Of a stretch of 64,000 nucleotides of DNA, positions 25,501 to 36,760 are shown piece by piece (position 1 is the first letter of the stretch; each line of letters starts with the position of its first letter). The position numbers and the translations under genes are program-made. Below the pieces are notes generated by a model, which was given only the letters and a program-made list of their open reading frames with translations, was not told the DNA's origin and did no database searches. This DNA is from Monosporascus cannonballus. Its lineage: Eukaryota > Ascomycota > Sordariomycetes > Xylariales. The DNA is taken from NCBI GenBank assembly GCA_004154925.1, contig QJNS01000303.1:19409-83408 (forward strand), in the 5' to 3' direction.

Positions 25501-26040
25501 GATGTCCGAGCCAATCTCTTCCCGATGATGAGTTTCTCGATCGCAGCCGCCTCGAAAGACAGTCGATGAGATCTTCACCGACTTTTGTTGGCTTCAGCAA
25601 CTCTCCATCAAGCCCTAGGCAGCCTGGACCATCTTCCCTTGACGCCATCCCAGACTACCGAGGACCATGACTGTCTGTATGCCTTGCGCGCGAGTGTCAC
25701 GGGCTCGTGGGGAAGATGGCCGCTAGTTTCTGTCCAGATCTTTCGCTTCTCATCCTTCTTAGATGTCCAACGAGCCATTACACAAGGTCTCTATCCGACG
25801 TAGAACGGCTCGGTAGAACCGCAGAAGGTCTATCGTGCTTAGGTGGATGTACCTAGGTGCTTACTAAAAACACACAAGGGGAATTGTCGGGCCTTGGTTC
25901 TAACTTCGCGAATATTTCAGTAGTCTCATCTTCGCCCGCGGAAAGTTAAACCGCCAAATTGGACCTGGCACAAGGTTCGGTCTGTGCGAAACATCGTACT
26001 GTGCTGCTAACCGAGCCGTCAGCGCGAGAACTACGGCAGC
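22575..26040. other. Long intergenic spacer (3.5 kb)
   Basis: No gene recognised. Bases just above 22574 should hold the DUF1765 promoter. At 23025-23080 there is an alternating purine-pyrimidine stretch of TATATG/ACATGTATG units. The rest has only short frames without family residues. Confidence 0.5.
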
Positions 26041-27422
26041 ATGGACAAGCCGTATAGCCCTCTGCCTGGGCCTGATTACATCCGGCTGCTGGACATCAGC
26101 GTCCGCGTGAGATGGCTCAGCCGCGAACTTGTCTGCGCCTTTGGGGTCGTCCCCTTGAATGATGACCTTCCGGACTACACGGCTGTTTCGTTCTGCTGGG
26201 GCGATCAGGCGGAAGTGACCAGGCTCAAGTTTTCCGACGGCCGCTCTCTTCCCCTCAGCCACGCGCCCTCGGATCTCTTTGGGTAGTTGTAGGAGTAGAA
26301 CTCGGATTCCACCGCTTGGTCGATGCCCTCTGCACCAGCCAGAATGACTTGGAAGAGAAGGCGTCCCAGGTTCGCCGGATAGGACTCGTGTTCTCCCCGG
26401 CGAAACAAGTCTTCCGTTGGCTCGGCGAGAGCGATGAGACAAGCAGAGTGGCGTTTCGCGTTATGAAATCTAGGGATAGGGACCCGGCGGGGTGTGGGTG
26501 GCCCAGCTAATCACGGTCGGAAAAAACGCCAGGGCTGCCTGCGGTGATGACCGCGTATGGCTCAACCAGTTTTTTAGACTGCGTCTTCGGGGTTTGGATC
26601 TTCTTTGAGGGGTTGGGCCGCTCCGAGGTCGAGGGAGTAGCTGCACGTGGATTGTGGAGCGTGACTAGACTGATTCACGTACGACAAGAGTACCGGAGAC
26701 ACGAAGAGGTGCGCTGCGAGACCCTGCTTCAGGCGGCGTTCCGTTGCGAGGCAGCGGACAGACGCGACATGGTCTTCCTCTCCCGGGGCTTCGCCGACAG
26801 CCCTCCTGTAACACAGCCAAACGACACGGTTTTGGAAGAGGAGGTATACGTTGCTACGGCAAGAGCGCTCCTCCGTCATAGGGAGGCTCTCGATCCCTTA
26901 GCGCTGTGCGGCACCGGCGGCGGGGAACGCTCGCCCAGCTTGCTAACGGGGGCACCGGACCTTCGACATCGTTCGCACGCGGAGCCTCTCGTCCTCTGTT
27001 ATCGGGCGGGGTGGGATGTCGACGGGCCCTTACGGGACTTGCCGCGAATCAAGATACCCCTCCGGCTCTGTCTCCGGGGTCAAGGCTGTCGTCTTCGACG
27101 TGACTTGCCCGCCATTCGACTCCGATTCGGTAGCGAGACAGCGGGCAGCGGGCAGCGGGCAGCGGGCAGCGGTCGCCGCCGTCCGGGCGCCGAGGCTGCG
27201 ACTGCCAGACGCCGTTTCGGAAGAGGCGTGGATGGACCGACTGGTCACGACGCTGCTTTCGGCCTCGGCATCGACGACTTGCCGCTTGATGAGCAGGAGA
27301 CGCTGAGATACCGCGCATACTTTCGGGAATGGTTCGACCGGCTACACTCGAGCTCGTCGCACGAAGACCTGGGCAAGATTACACAACGAATACCACGGAA
27401 CCATTGGGCTACACATAAATGA
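26041..27422 (+). pseudogene. HET-domain gene relic
   Basis: ATG 26041 opens with a HET start: YSPLPGPDYIRLLDI, then LNDDLPDYTAVSFCWGDQAE. Stops follow at 26284-26300. Across a frame change the HET core resumes as VDALCTSQNDLEEKASQVRR and KQVFRWLGESDE near 26316-26440, and another stop follows at 26508. Downstream in one long frame is the usual C-terminal part: LLQAAFRCEAADRRDMVFLS, then EEEVYVATARALL and LDPLALCGTGGGERSPSLL. Several stops and frameshifts, plus a 7-bp tandem repeat at 27141, show that the gene is broken. It is distinct from the intact HET gene at 4134. Confidence 0.75.
27141..27172. repeat. 7-bp tandem repeat GCGGGCA, four copies
   Basis: Four exact GCGGGCA units plus a partial fifth, inside the HET relic. 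The unit length is not a multiple of three, so copy changes shift the frame. Confidence 0.9.
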
Positions 27423-27960
27423 CTAGATGGCGTTCATGGCGCGGCGCCAAGGCTTTACTTTTTGATGAGCGGTTTCCTGACTTGCTCTTTTTCTAATAAT
27501 CCTCTTTGGGCATGCCCAGTTGGTAAAAATCCCCCAACGGAGCTGCTTCGCGAGCGAGGATCTCCCCACTAACTCCTGAGTCTCGATATACTTTCCGTAA
27601 TGGGTACTAGATACTAACTCCGGACGCCGCAGTCGGGCCGCTAGCCATCGCGGTGGGCGATATGGTCTGCACAGCACCGGCCTGTCGGCCTCCGCCCGTG
27701 ATGCGGCCAGGTGGGGCGGTATTGAATGATGGTATGGAACCCCACCTCGGACGGACATGGATTCTTGTCAGCAGCTGTTACGTTGGAGGATTAATGTTCG
27801 CCGTAGGCTCTCGCCACAAGAAGGGTCAGGTTAGCCAGTGCGATTACGAAAAAATGGAAGCAAATTACACCCGGATATTAATTTCTATATGCAGCGTCTC
27901 CGTGCGCCCAACTCGAAAAAGGAAACAGTAAAATACATAGACATAAGAACCATCTACGCT
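27423..27960. other. Intergenic / 3' flank of the ABC transporter
   Basis: No gene recognised. It separates the HET relic from the convergent ABC transporter and should hold that gene's 3' UTR. Confidence 0.5.
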
Positions 27961-30900
27961 TCATCGGTCGAGGGCCTGATTTTGACACTGTCGTTGCAAG
28001 TCAGCATTGTCTGACGGGATAAGGGGACAAATAATCGTGACTCACCATGTGCCAATAGACACCCTTCAACCTGAGCAGCTCGGCATGTGTGCCCTTCTCG
28101 AGCACCTTTCCTTCTCCCAACACGTAGATGATGTCGGCCTTCTGAATGGTAGCCAGCCGGTGCGCCACGGCGATCGTCGTCCGTCCCTGCGCGACCCTCT
28201 CAAACGCCGCTTGCACGAGCTTCTCGCTCTCCGAGTCCAGAGAACTTGTCGCCTCGTCGAGCAGCAACACGCGCGGGTTCCTGATCAGGGCACGCGCGAT
28301 GGAAACTCTCTGCTTCTGTCCGCCGCTAAGACTCACGCCCTTGCTACCGATATTGGTGTTGTATCCATCGGGAAGCGAGACGATGAAGTCGTGGATGTTG
28401 GCGTCACGGCAGCACTGGTGGAGCTGATCCTCTGTGACCTCGTCTGGGTTGACGCCCAGGAGGATGTTTTCGCGGATGGAACCGGAGAACAGAGAGGGCT
28501 CCTGAGCAACAAGCGAAAGGAGCTTGCGGTATTCATACACGTTGATCTCGTTGATGTCCTTGCCGTTGAACAGGATGTGGCCCTTGTCAACGTCGTAGAA
28601 TCGCTCGAGAAGGGACACGATCGACGTCTTGCCGGAGCCCGACGCACCGACGAGCGCAGCGAACTGGCCCTTCTCAATCGTGAGGTTGAGACCCTTGAAA
28701 ATGGATATATCGCGCGTAGGGTACTTGAAGTGTACATCCTCAATCTGGATCTTGATACCGCCTTCTGTGTCGGGAACAGATTCGGAAGCCGAGGCCTCGT
28801 CCTTGTTTCGACTGTCTCGGACATTGAGAATGCGGTTCGCAGCTGCGGAAGCCTGAGCGGCGTTGGGCCCAAAGCTGAGCCACCGGCCGGCAGATTCCGC
28901 GCCTTCCATGACCGCCATGTAGGTTACGATGAAGGGAATGACCCCGTACTCTCGAGTAGAGAGCAGGCGGCCGCCGTACCAGAGAATGAGAGCCTGGCAA
29001 GCCAAGCTGACACTGTCCGAGAAGGCGAAAATGAGCGTGGTCCACCGAGCTTTCTTGTATGCCGACATGACGTGTCCATGCAAGAGTCTGTCGTATCGCT
29101 CGCATATGCTCTCCTCCATCACGAGAGCGGAGACGGTCCGGAACGCGCTGATCGACTCGGCGCCGAACTTGGAACTCTCCGAGAAGACGGCGTCGTTCAT
29201 GGCGTTGAACTGTATCTCGTAGCGAACCCGGTAGAAGCCGGCTAGCATGTTGAGCGGAACGGTGACACAGAGGGCGACGAGTGCCAGCTTCCAGCCGTAG
29301 GCGAATGAGATGGCAAGCGCGCCAACGAGGGAGAGGATACCTACCAGTAGCATGCTCATATTTATGCCGAGGAGCTCCTTCAGTGCGCTGGGATCGGTCG
29401 AGAGACGAGACGTCAGCTGGCCAGTGGCATTATCTTCCTGGTCAAAATAGGCCGTCTTCTGTAGCAGGATGGACTCAAAGTACTCTTGGCGATACACAGC
29501 CGCGATGAAGTGCTCGACGTTCGTTGACACAGCCATTATGATGAAGTAGGAGACGCCGATGCACGCGGCGAGGACCGCCCACATCTTAGACCAGTACACT
29601 GAATCATCGAGCAGCTGTTGGCCCGTCTCCTGGAAGACGACGATGACGTGGCCGAAGAAGTATGCTTGGAGGGGAGTGGCGGTTGCAGCCCCGGCGGCGA
29701 AGATGATGGCGATAGCATACAGCGGGAAGCGACTCCTTTGCTCATACAACAGCTTTCCGAAGCCGCTGAACAGATTCTTGTCCTTCCACTTTGCACCCTG
29801 CTTAGCGGCGGTGGTTCCCGACTGGGCAGCACTCTTCTCGCGCTCGAGAACATCCTCGAGGTTCTCTTCGTACACAGGGTCCTCCTCTTCCTTGTCCCCG
29901 AAAGAGAGCTTCTGCGCGTGCACCAGGCCGTAATAGGCTCCTTCGGGATTGGCCAAGAGGCTCTCGTGAGTCCCCTGCTCGGCGACCTTTCCGTGCTGAA
30001 GGACAACAATCTCGTCAGCACTCTTGATAGTGGATAGTCTGTGGGCAATGGTGACGGTGGTGCGACCCTTCGAGGCTCTCTCCAGGGCTGCCTGTACAAC
30101 TCGTTCGCCGCGGACATCGATAGCCGATGTGGCTTCGTCGAGAATAAGGATCTTGGGCTTGGAGATGATGCTACGCGCAATGGCGAGCCGCTGCCGCTGG
30201 CCACCACTGAGCTTGGTGCCCGAGTCTCCCACTTGGGTGTCATAGCCATCTGGGAGCCGGTCGACGAATTCGTCCGCAAAACTCTCTTTGCAGGCCTCCT
30301 TAACCAGCTCACGCTTCTTCTCGTCGGATTCATTCTCCCACTCGGTGCCAATCAAGCCAGAAGAGACGTTCTTGAAGATGCTGTCGTTGAAGAGGAAAGG
30401 CTCCTGTTGGACCAGTCCGATCTGTGAACGCCACCACTTCATTTCAATCTCTCCAATCTCATGCCCACAAGTTGAAATGCTACCCTTGAGCTCTACACGA
30501 GGTCCCAGATCCTCGGGAGTGGACTGGGAGGTGGCTTCCCCCTCTTCCTCGGCATCGGAACCATTCTTGTCGTCCTTTTTCTTTGCCTTGTTCTTGTCCT
30601 TTTTGATGGTTTTGGCAATGAGGTACTGATTATGGAGAGTGTACCATCCCTCGATGAGCCCAACGATAGTACTCTTGCCAGAGCCACTGGGACCGACGAT
30701 GGCGGTGTTCTTGTTGGCTTGGATGCGAAGATTCAGTCCGTCTAGCACCTTCTTGGAAGGTCGACTAGGATAAGCGAACTGAACATCCTTGAAGATGATG
30801 TCGGAAGTTGAATTCACGTCCGGTTCCTTGAGTGTTCCAATATTTGGTTTCGGTGCATCGATGACGGCGAAGAACTCGGATGCTGCCACCATCGCCTTGG

Positions 30901-32117
30901 AAACTGCAATCAGCGGAGTCGAGGTGTGCTGCACGGAAGATCTATTACGTTAAGTTAGGAAACCAAAAGAGCTCGGGTTCAATTCCACGGAAGCAGGCAG
31001 TACTTCCTTGAGGGACGCAGTACATACACCATGAGCATGACGCTCATCAGAACGACAATGACGGTGCTTACATTGTCAACCCGGCCCTCGCTATACAATT
31101 TAGTACCGTACCAGAAAGCCAAGGCAAAGGCTCCATGTATACTAAAAAAGAAAAGGCCGAGTTGGGTTCCCAGAACGGGGCTTAGGCTCTGACCAGCTTG
31201 CCGGGCTTTCTGAACCCACTCGGTGTAGGTTTTGACGGTCCGGCCTTCGGCTCCGTAAGAGGCGATCATGCGAATGGCACCGAAAGCCTCAGTCGCGACG
31301 GCATTTGCCTTTGTCTCGGCCTTGCTGAGTTTCGCGTAACCCTTGACAGCTAAAGGCAGGAGAATGGAAAATACGACGAGGATGAAGAGGATCACCGAGC
31401 AGGTGACCAACGCCAAGGACCAGCTATGAATGAAAGCAATGATGATAGCGGCGATTACAGTGGCATTGGCTTCGGTAAAGATACCAAGCTTCTCGGAGAT
31501 ACCAAGTTGCAGAGTGTTTGATGTTGCCGTGATCGTGGCAGCCGCCGCACCGGATGGCATAGAGTCGAGCACATGGATGGTCTGGCCGAATAGAGACCGC
31601 AGGTAGTGCATCCTGATAGCCGCCGATATGCGAATGCCGATAATGCGAAAGGAGAACTAGGGCTTAGCGTAAGTGATGAGGAGGGCAAACCCCATGATTT
31701 CTTGAACCGTCATACCTTAGCAATATAGTTAAGTCCAAAACGGGCAATAAATAGGGCGAACAGGTACAGGCACAGCTTATTCAAGGTGTCGTTGAAGTCT
31801 TGCTGCATTTGCGCGTTGGGCGCCGCGTAGTCATTGAAGCTGCCGACAAGCCTGCCGAAGATAACGATCATAAGAGGCATGGTGACACCGGTTCCCGCAC
31901 TAGCGATGGCAGCGGCTATCAACAGGACAATGTCCCATTTTTTGGCATAGCTGAAGACGCGGATATAGTCTTTGAAGCTTGGTTCTCTCCCGGGGGCCGC
32001 ATTTGTTGCCTCCTGAGGATTCTTTAGAGTCGTATCGGAAGCCGTCTGGGCCTTCTCGGCGTTGACGGTGGACTCATGGGCGACTCCGCCACCCCTCTCT
32101 GCCTTGTCGTTCTCCAT
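27961..32117 (-). CDS. ABC multidrug exporter, MDR/P-glycoprotein (ABCB) type
   Basis: Four exons on the minus strand: 32117-31716, 31656-31028, 30941-28046 and 27987-27961; 1317 codons. Introns have GTATGA, GTATGT and GTGAGT donors and CTAG, AATAG and CGACAG acceptors. The layout is TMD1-NBD1-TMD2-NBD2, a full-size plasma-membrane exporter. NBD1 has Walker A GPSGSGKST (about 427-435), signature LSGGQRQR (about 588) and ILILDEATSAID. NBD2 has GASGSGKTS (about 1109), LSGGQKQR (about 1215) and LLLDEATSSLD. The 27-nt last exon restores the family's usual C-terminus, MCQNQALDR; reading through the intron would give an unrelated tail. An insert rich in Lys/Asp/Glu (about 446-496) follows Walker A of NBD1. 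Substrates are unknown. A large transposon sits about 300 bp upstream of the start. Confidence 0.9.
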
Positions 32118-32411
32118 TTTGAACGGCTTCAGCAGGGTCGATTGAAAGAATTCTCGAGACAGGTACTGCGGATGTGTAACATGCCACTCAAGGTCGTTGC
32201 GCGAGTATCAGAAACGGAATCAGAGAGCGCAAGCAAAGGAAAAAGCTGGACGAGGGAGCAAGTTCCAACTCTGAGGCGCGAAAAAAACAGAGCGAAGGAA
32301 GTCGCCCTATGGCAGAGGATGAAAGAGCAATATAAACGCTCCGTGTTGTGTTACGCGCGCCAAGTTCAAACGCTGCTGCCTGTCCCGTACGTGCAGATTT
32401 CGCCGGGGCCC
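32118..32411 (-). promoter_or_regulatory. Remaining upstream region of the ABC transporter gene
   Basis: This is the 294-bp stretch between the ABC start codon and the target duplication of the large transposon. Its base composition is normal. It should hold the core promoter and 5' leader; any upstream control sites now lie 14.7 kb farther away. I see no decisive TATA box. Confidence 0.45.
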
Positions 32412-32419
32412 CCGTCATC
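32412..32419. repeat. Left 8-bp target site duplication CCGTCATC
   Basis: Identical to 47113-47120; the two copies flank the element exactly outside its terminal inverted repeats. Confidence 0.88.
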
Positions 32420-32433
32420 TAGGGCGAGGGAAT
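32420..32433 (+). repeat. Left terminal inverted repeat
   Basis: TAGGGCGAGGGAAT, which pairs with 47099-47112 apart from one C/T transition. Confidence 0.85.
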
Positions 32434-32439
32434 ACCCAC

Positions 32440-32590
32440 CCATGCACTTTTACCCACGGACCCGTGGGGTCCCGTGGGTAACGCGGAATTCCCACGGGTC
32501 ACCCATAGGAATTCTATATTACCTATCGGGTACCTGTGGGAGTTTTTCCAAGTACAAAAATATCTACGAGTTACCTATAGGAGTTTTAAC
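32440..32590 (+). repeat. Left subterminal repeat region
   Basis: It contains several near-palindromic ACCCACGG/CCCGTGGG units and, at 32567-32583, CGAGTTACCTATAGGAG. This 17-mer recurs inverted at 47043-47059 and directly, with two G-to-A changes, at 47004-47020. Confidence 0.75.
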
Positions 32591-33588
32591 ATTCGTACAA
32601 AATATTTAATTTAGTTCAAAATTTAAAGTGTATATTAAACAAATTAAATATTATTACTGAAATAATTTAAATTAATCCTTTTATTAATATTATAATTAAA
32701 CAATATTAAGTAACGTATTATTAGTAAAATAATTTAAAATAATTACGCCGTTATATTTATATAATAAATACTGAACATTTATTTACGTTAAGACTAGTAA
32801 GTTAACGTTATAAGAATATTTAAATCTGCTTTATCTTTATTTTTTTTGTTTAGAGGTTTTATCTAAGCCAAATTTAATACCTGCGATGTTAAAAACGGCA
32901 AAAAGGTATTCAATACGAGTGCAGTTAAAAATATTAGTTTTTTCGTAAAAAATTTATTTGGCAAATTTTTAAATATAACGAATAATTTTTCGAATAATTT
33001 GTAAACTTGCTTATCCGACCAATTATTATTATTTTCGTATAAAAACATCCAGTTACGTTTAAAGGCGGTTTTGTCGTATATTTTTTAATTTACAACTTCG
33101 TATAATATATTAAATACGGGCGGTGGGTTATTTCGTAATAAGCGTACGTTTAACGTTATAGTAGGCAGAACGATACCTCGGTACGCTATAGAGAAATACC
33201 GAATAAACGATTTTTTTGTTTAAAACGTAGTAATTAATAAAACTGATAGTTTTAGATAGAAAAGCGTCAAAGAATTTATCATATACCCGGTACGTATTAA
33301 TACGGGTTTTAGGAAAGTTAAATTATTTCATAATTATTTTATTAGCGAAAAAATTTACTGATTTATTACGTTAGGCTTAAGTACAGTTAATCGCAGTAAT
33401 TTTTGCTTTTAGTGTACGATTTGACCTAATCTGACGCTGCAAAAACTAGTAATAAGGTCGGTTTTTTTTGCTGTATAGCTAAGTGCGGGAATTTTTTTTT
33501 TATTTTGGGATATTACGGAAACCGTATCGGCCAAAATAATACAAAAGCCGGAATTCGTTAAAAGTAAAAAGTATTTAAGAAAAAGGTT
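32591..33588. other. Left arm of the outer element, RIP-degraded
   Basis: AT-rich with stops in every frame. One minus-strand frame (33048-32863) shows a peptide rich in Asn/Lys/Phe, which I cannot assign to any transposase. Confidence 0.55.
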
Positions 33589-33593
33589 AAAGA
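33589..33593. repeat. 5-bp target duplication AAAGA, left
   Basis: Matches 39160-39164 exactly and flanks the LTR element. Confidence 0.85.
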
Positions 33594-33783
33594 TGTTACA
33601 GGCTAGAGCCTATAGGGCAGCTCGGGCTTACGGAGCGAGCTCCTTAGCCCGAGCTCACCCATATGTATATAAGAAGCAGCCACCTCGCTAGTGGCTAGCT
33701 ATTTCTCCCCTTCCCTCCTTACCTTAAATATAAACTTTTATTGGGCCGTACTTCCGTTTAACTTACGTATTATGCCTGTTATA
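33594..33783 (+). repeat. 5' LTR
   Basis: 190 bp, TGTTACAGG...GTTATA. Its last bases correspond to GTCACA of the other LTR with C-to-T changes. It is noticeably less AT-rich than the DNA on both sides. Confidence 0.92.
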
Positions 33784-36099
33784 TATTTAAGGTTATAATT
33801 TATTATAGTTACCAAAAAATTAAGTAAAAGCAAAACGTTTTTTAAAAATACTTTAATTATAGATAATAAATTAAAAAAAGTTTTATAACGAAATAATTAT
33901 AAAATAATATAACTGACGAAACCATAAACAAATTTACGGTATTAATTTCGTCCGGAATTATTAAGAAAAATTTATAATACTAGTTATTTATAAATATATT
34001 TTAAAAATTTAACATATAATAAGAAAAATTTGCCAAATTAGTCCTTAACCGTAATAAAACGATAAATAATTTATTTAACCGGATAACGGAGATAAAAAAA
34101 ATACCTTTTTACGAAAACGAAAAAAAAGAGCCTTTATAAAATAGGACCCGCTTCGCTAAAAATTTACGGTAGGCCTACCGCTTAATAACGCGTTCGTAAA
34201 AGCGAATCATAAATTTATAAAATAACTTTCGTAAAACGGGAAATAAAAAATGTTCCGTTTATTTTTTGCCATATTCCGTATAAAAATAAAAAAAACCGGT
34301 TTATTTCCGGCTTTTTTATAATAATTTACTTAAGTATTATAATATTTATACTTACCGAAAAATAATTATAATTTAATTATTAATTTAAAATAAGAAAATT
34401 ACGAAAAAGTTTTAACGTCGATAATTTTTTTATATAAAAAATTAATTCGAAAATAAATAAACGGTATAATCCGTTAAAAAATAATTATAATGCATAAAAT
34501 AAAGTAATAATTAACGGTTTTAAAATTATTTATTAAATTTTAAACTTAAATTGGCCAAATATAAAGATTTAACGTAACCTTTAATAATTAAAGTAAGTTT
34601 CTTAAATATTGGTATTAATACGTAATTCCGTAATACGTTAATTACGAAAAATATGCTTTACGATAATTATAATTATTAAGTACGTAAAGTAAAAAAATAA
34701 TTAATTATTTAAAAGTTTTACCCGATTATTATATAAGTAAAAAAACGACGACCTGGTATTCCGGTAAAAAAAACGAAACGGTTAATTAATAATAATATGT
34801 CGGCCAAATTAATAAATCAGCTTAAATAATAAACGTTTAAAGGGATATACTTATAATAGATATCGCGTAATTGATTACGTTAATTTTTAAATTTATAAAC
34901 TAATATCGAAATAATTAAAGAAACCGATTTGGAGGTAATTCGGAATAAGGTTCGGATAACCGGCCTTATACGAAATAATTTTTTAATAATAAGATAAAAG
35001 TTCGGAAACGGAAAAAGCAATATTTCCGTTATGCCGTTACGAATTATTTAAATTAAGAATACCTTAAATCTAAATTTGTAAAGCGGCTTTATCTGGCTGG
35101 GACGAAAGTTACGATAATAAGTTTACGGGATACTGTTAATAGGAATAACGATTCGGATAACGAAAATTAAAAAAAATAACTTTTGTTAAAAATTATTAGA
35201 AAAAAAGGGACGTAATAAAGAAAGTTATAAAAAATTAATAATAAATTAAATAATATTTTTATATTGGACGTTTTAATTAATAATATTATATATATAAATA
35301 TCTTAATCGATAATAAATATATTTATTATTTTACGTTTAATTAATAATTAATTTACCGTTTAAAGTTATAATTTATATTTATTATATTTTATTAATTAAA
35401 GTTAGCAAAAAATAATAAATATAAAATAATTATAATCCGAAATATTATTTACTTTAATATAAATTTAAACGGCCGCTTACAACGAATTTAAGGGTACGTA
35501 ATTAAAATTTTATTGTATCTTTTTATTCTAGGAAAATCCTGAAAAAAAATATAATAATATCGTATACGAAACGAAATAACGGTTTATCCGCTTTACGGAC
35601 GATATTACGGCGCCTATATTATACAAAAAAAGATAACTTAATAAAAAATCTAAAAACCGCCTAAAAAAGCGGTTATAAAAATATAAAAAAGCTTGTTTAA
35701 TAACGGTTATAACTTTCGCGGCGATAATACGGTAAAACAGCTATAAAAAACGGAATATAATTATTTGTAACTTTTATAGAAAATATTAATAAGGTTTTAA
35801 AAGTAAAGCCGTAATTAACTTTTAAAGATATAACGGAACATTTTTTTAAAGAAATACGGAAATTTCGAAACCTTTTTACAAACGACGAAAATTTGTCGTT
35901 ATTATCTTATCGTAATAATAACGATATAACGATAAACCTGGAAACTGATATTTCGGGTTAAAAAAATAATTTTATAAGGACCCCTATATAAGATATTAAG
36001 AAAAAAATTATTAATTTTACGTAAAATATTTATAAATTTATTCGATAAAAATTAAATTTAAGCTAATAATTCGCTTATAAACATCCCGGTATTATTCGT

Positions 36100-36760
36100 A
36101 AAAAAACTTAATAAAAATTTACGGTTTTACGTAAATTATAAAAAGTTAAATAAGATTACGAAATAAAACCGTTACCTTTTTTTGTTAATAAAAAATATTA
36201 TAAGCCTTATTATAAACCCGGTAATTTACGAAATTTAATATTCGAACGGCTTTTTACCGGTTATATATCCGTTAAGAAAATAAATAGAAAATTGTATTCC
36301 GTATACGTTTCGAGTTTTTCGAATATTTAATATACTTATTTAGCCTTAGCGGTATATTGGCTACCTTTTAACGTTATATTAATATTACGTTAGAATATTA
36401 TTTTAATACTTTTTGTTCCATATATATAAATAATATATCAATTTATTCGTCCGGTTTTCGAACCGATTATATGGTCAAAGTTAAGCTGGTACTTTGCTAT
36501 TTAACAGAAATAAAATTAAAGTTAAACCCGGATAAATACGAATTCGTAATTTAGGAAACGAAATATCTAAGGTTTATTATTAAAGCAAAAATAGGCTTAA
36601 AAGTTAATCCCAAAAAAGTAACCGTTATTTGGAAATAAAAGGCGTTTATTAACGTAAAAAAGGTTAAAAACTTTATTGGGTTCGTTAATTTTTACCGAAC
36701 CTTTATAAAAAATTTTAACGGGGTAACGGTTTTTTTTTACGATTAATTCGGAAAAAGATC
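36100..36760 (+). pseudogene. Gypsy reverse transcriptase region, RIP-mutated
   Basis: Frame-by-frame reading gives the RT palm and thumb motifs in the right order: LNKI block, YxDD block changed to YINN, PDKYEF, KYLRFII, and FIGFVNFYRTFIKNF. Stops occur mainly where Trp or Gln codons are expected, as RIP produces. Confidence 0.85.

Noticed and set aside
24746..25670. Several 60-124 codon frames on both strands
   Set aside because: No start context, splice logic or family residues; the peptides look random.
28007..29245. 412-codon plus-strand frame opposite the ABC transporter
   Set aside because: Antisense shadow of conserved NBD2/TMD2 coding; no independent motif.
29536..30351. 271-codon minus-strand frame within the ABC gene
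   Set aside because: Out-of-frame reading of NBD1/TMD2; Ser/Arg/Pro-rich shadow.
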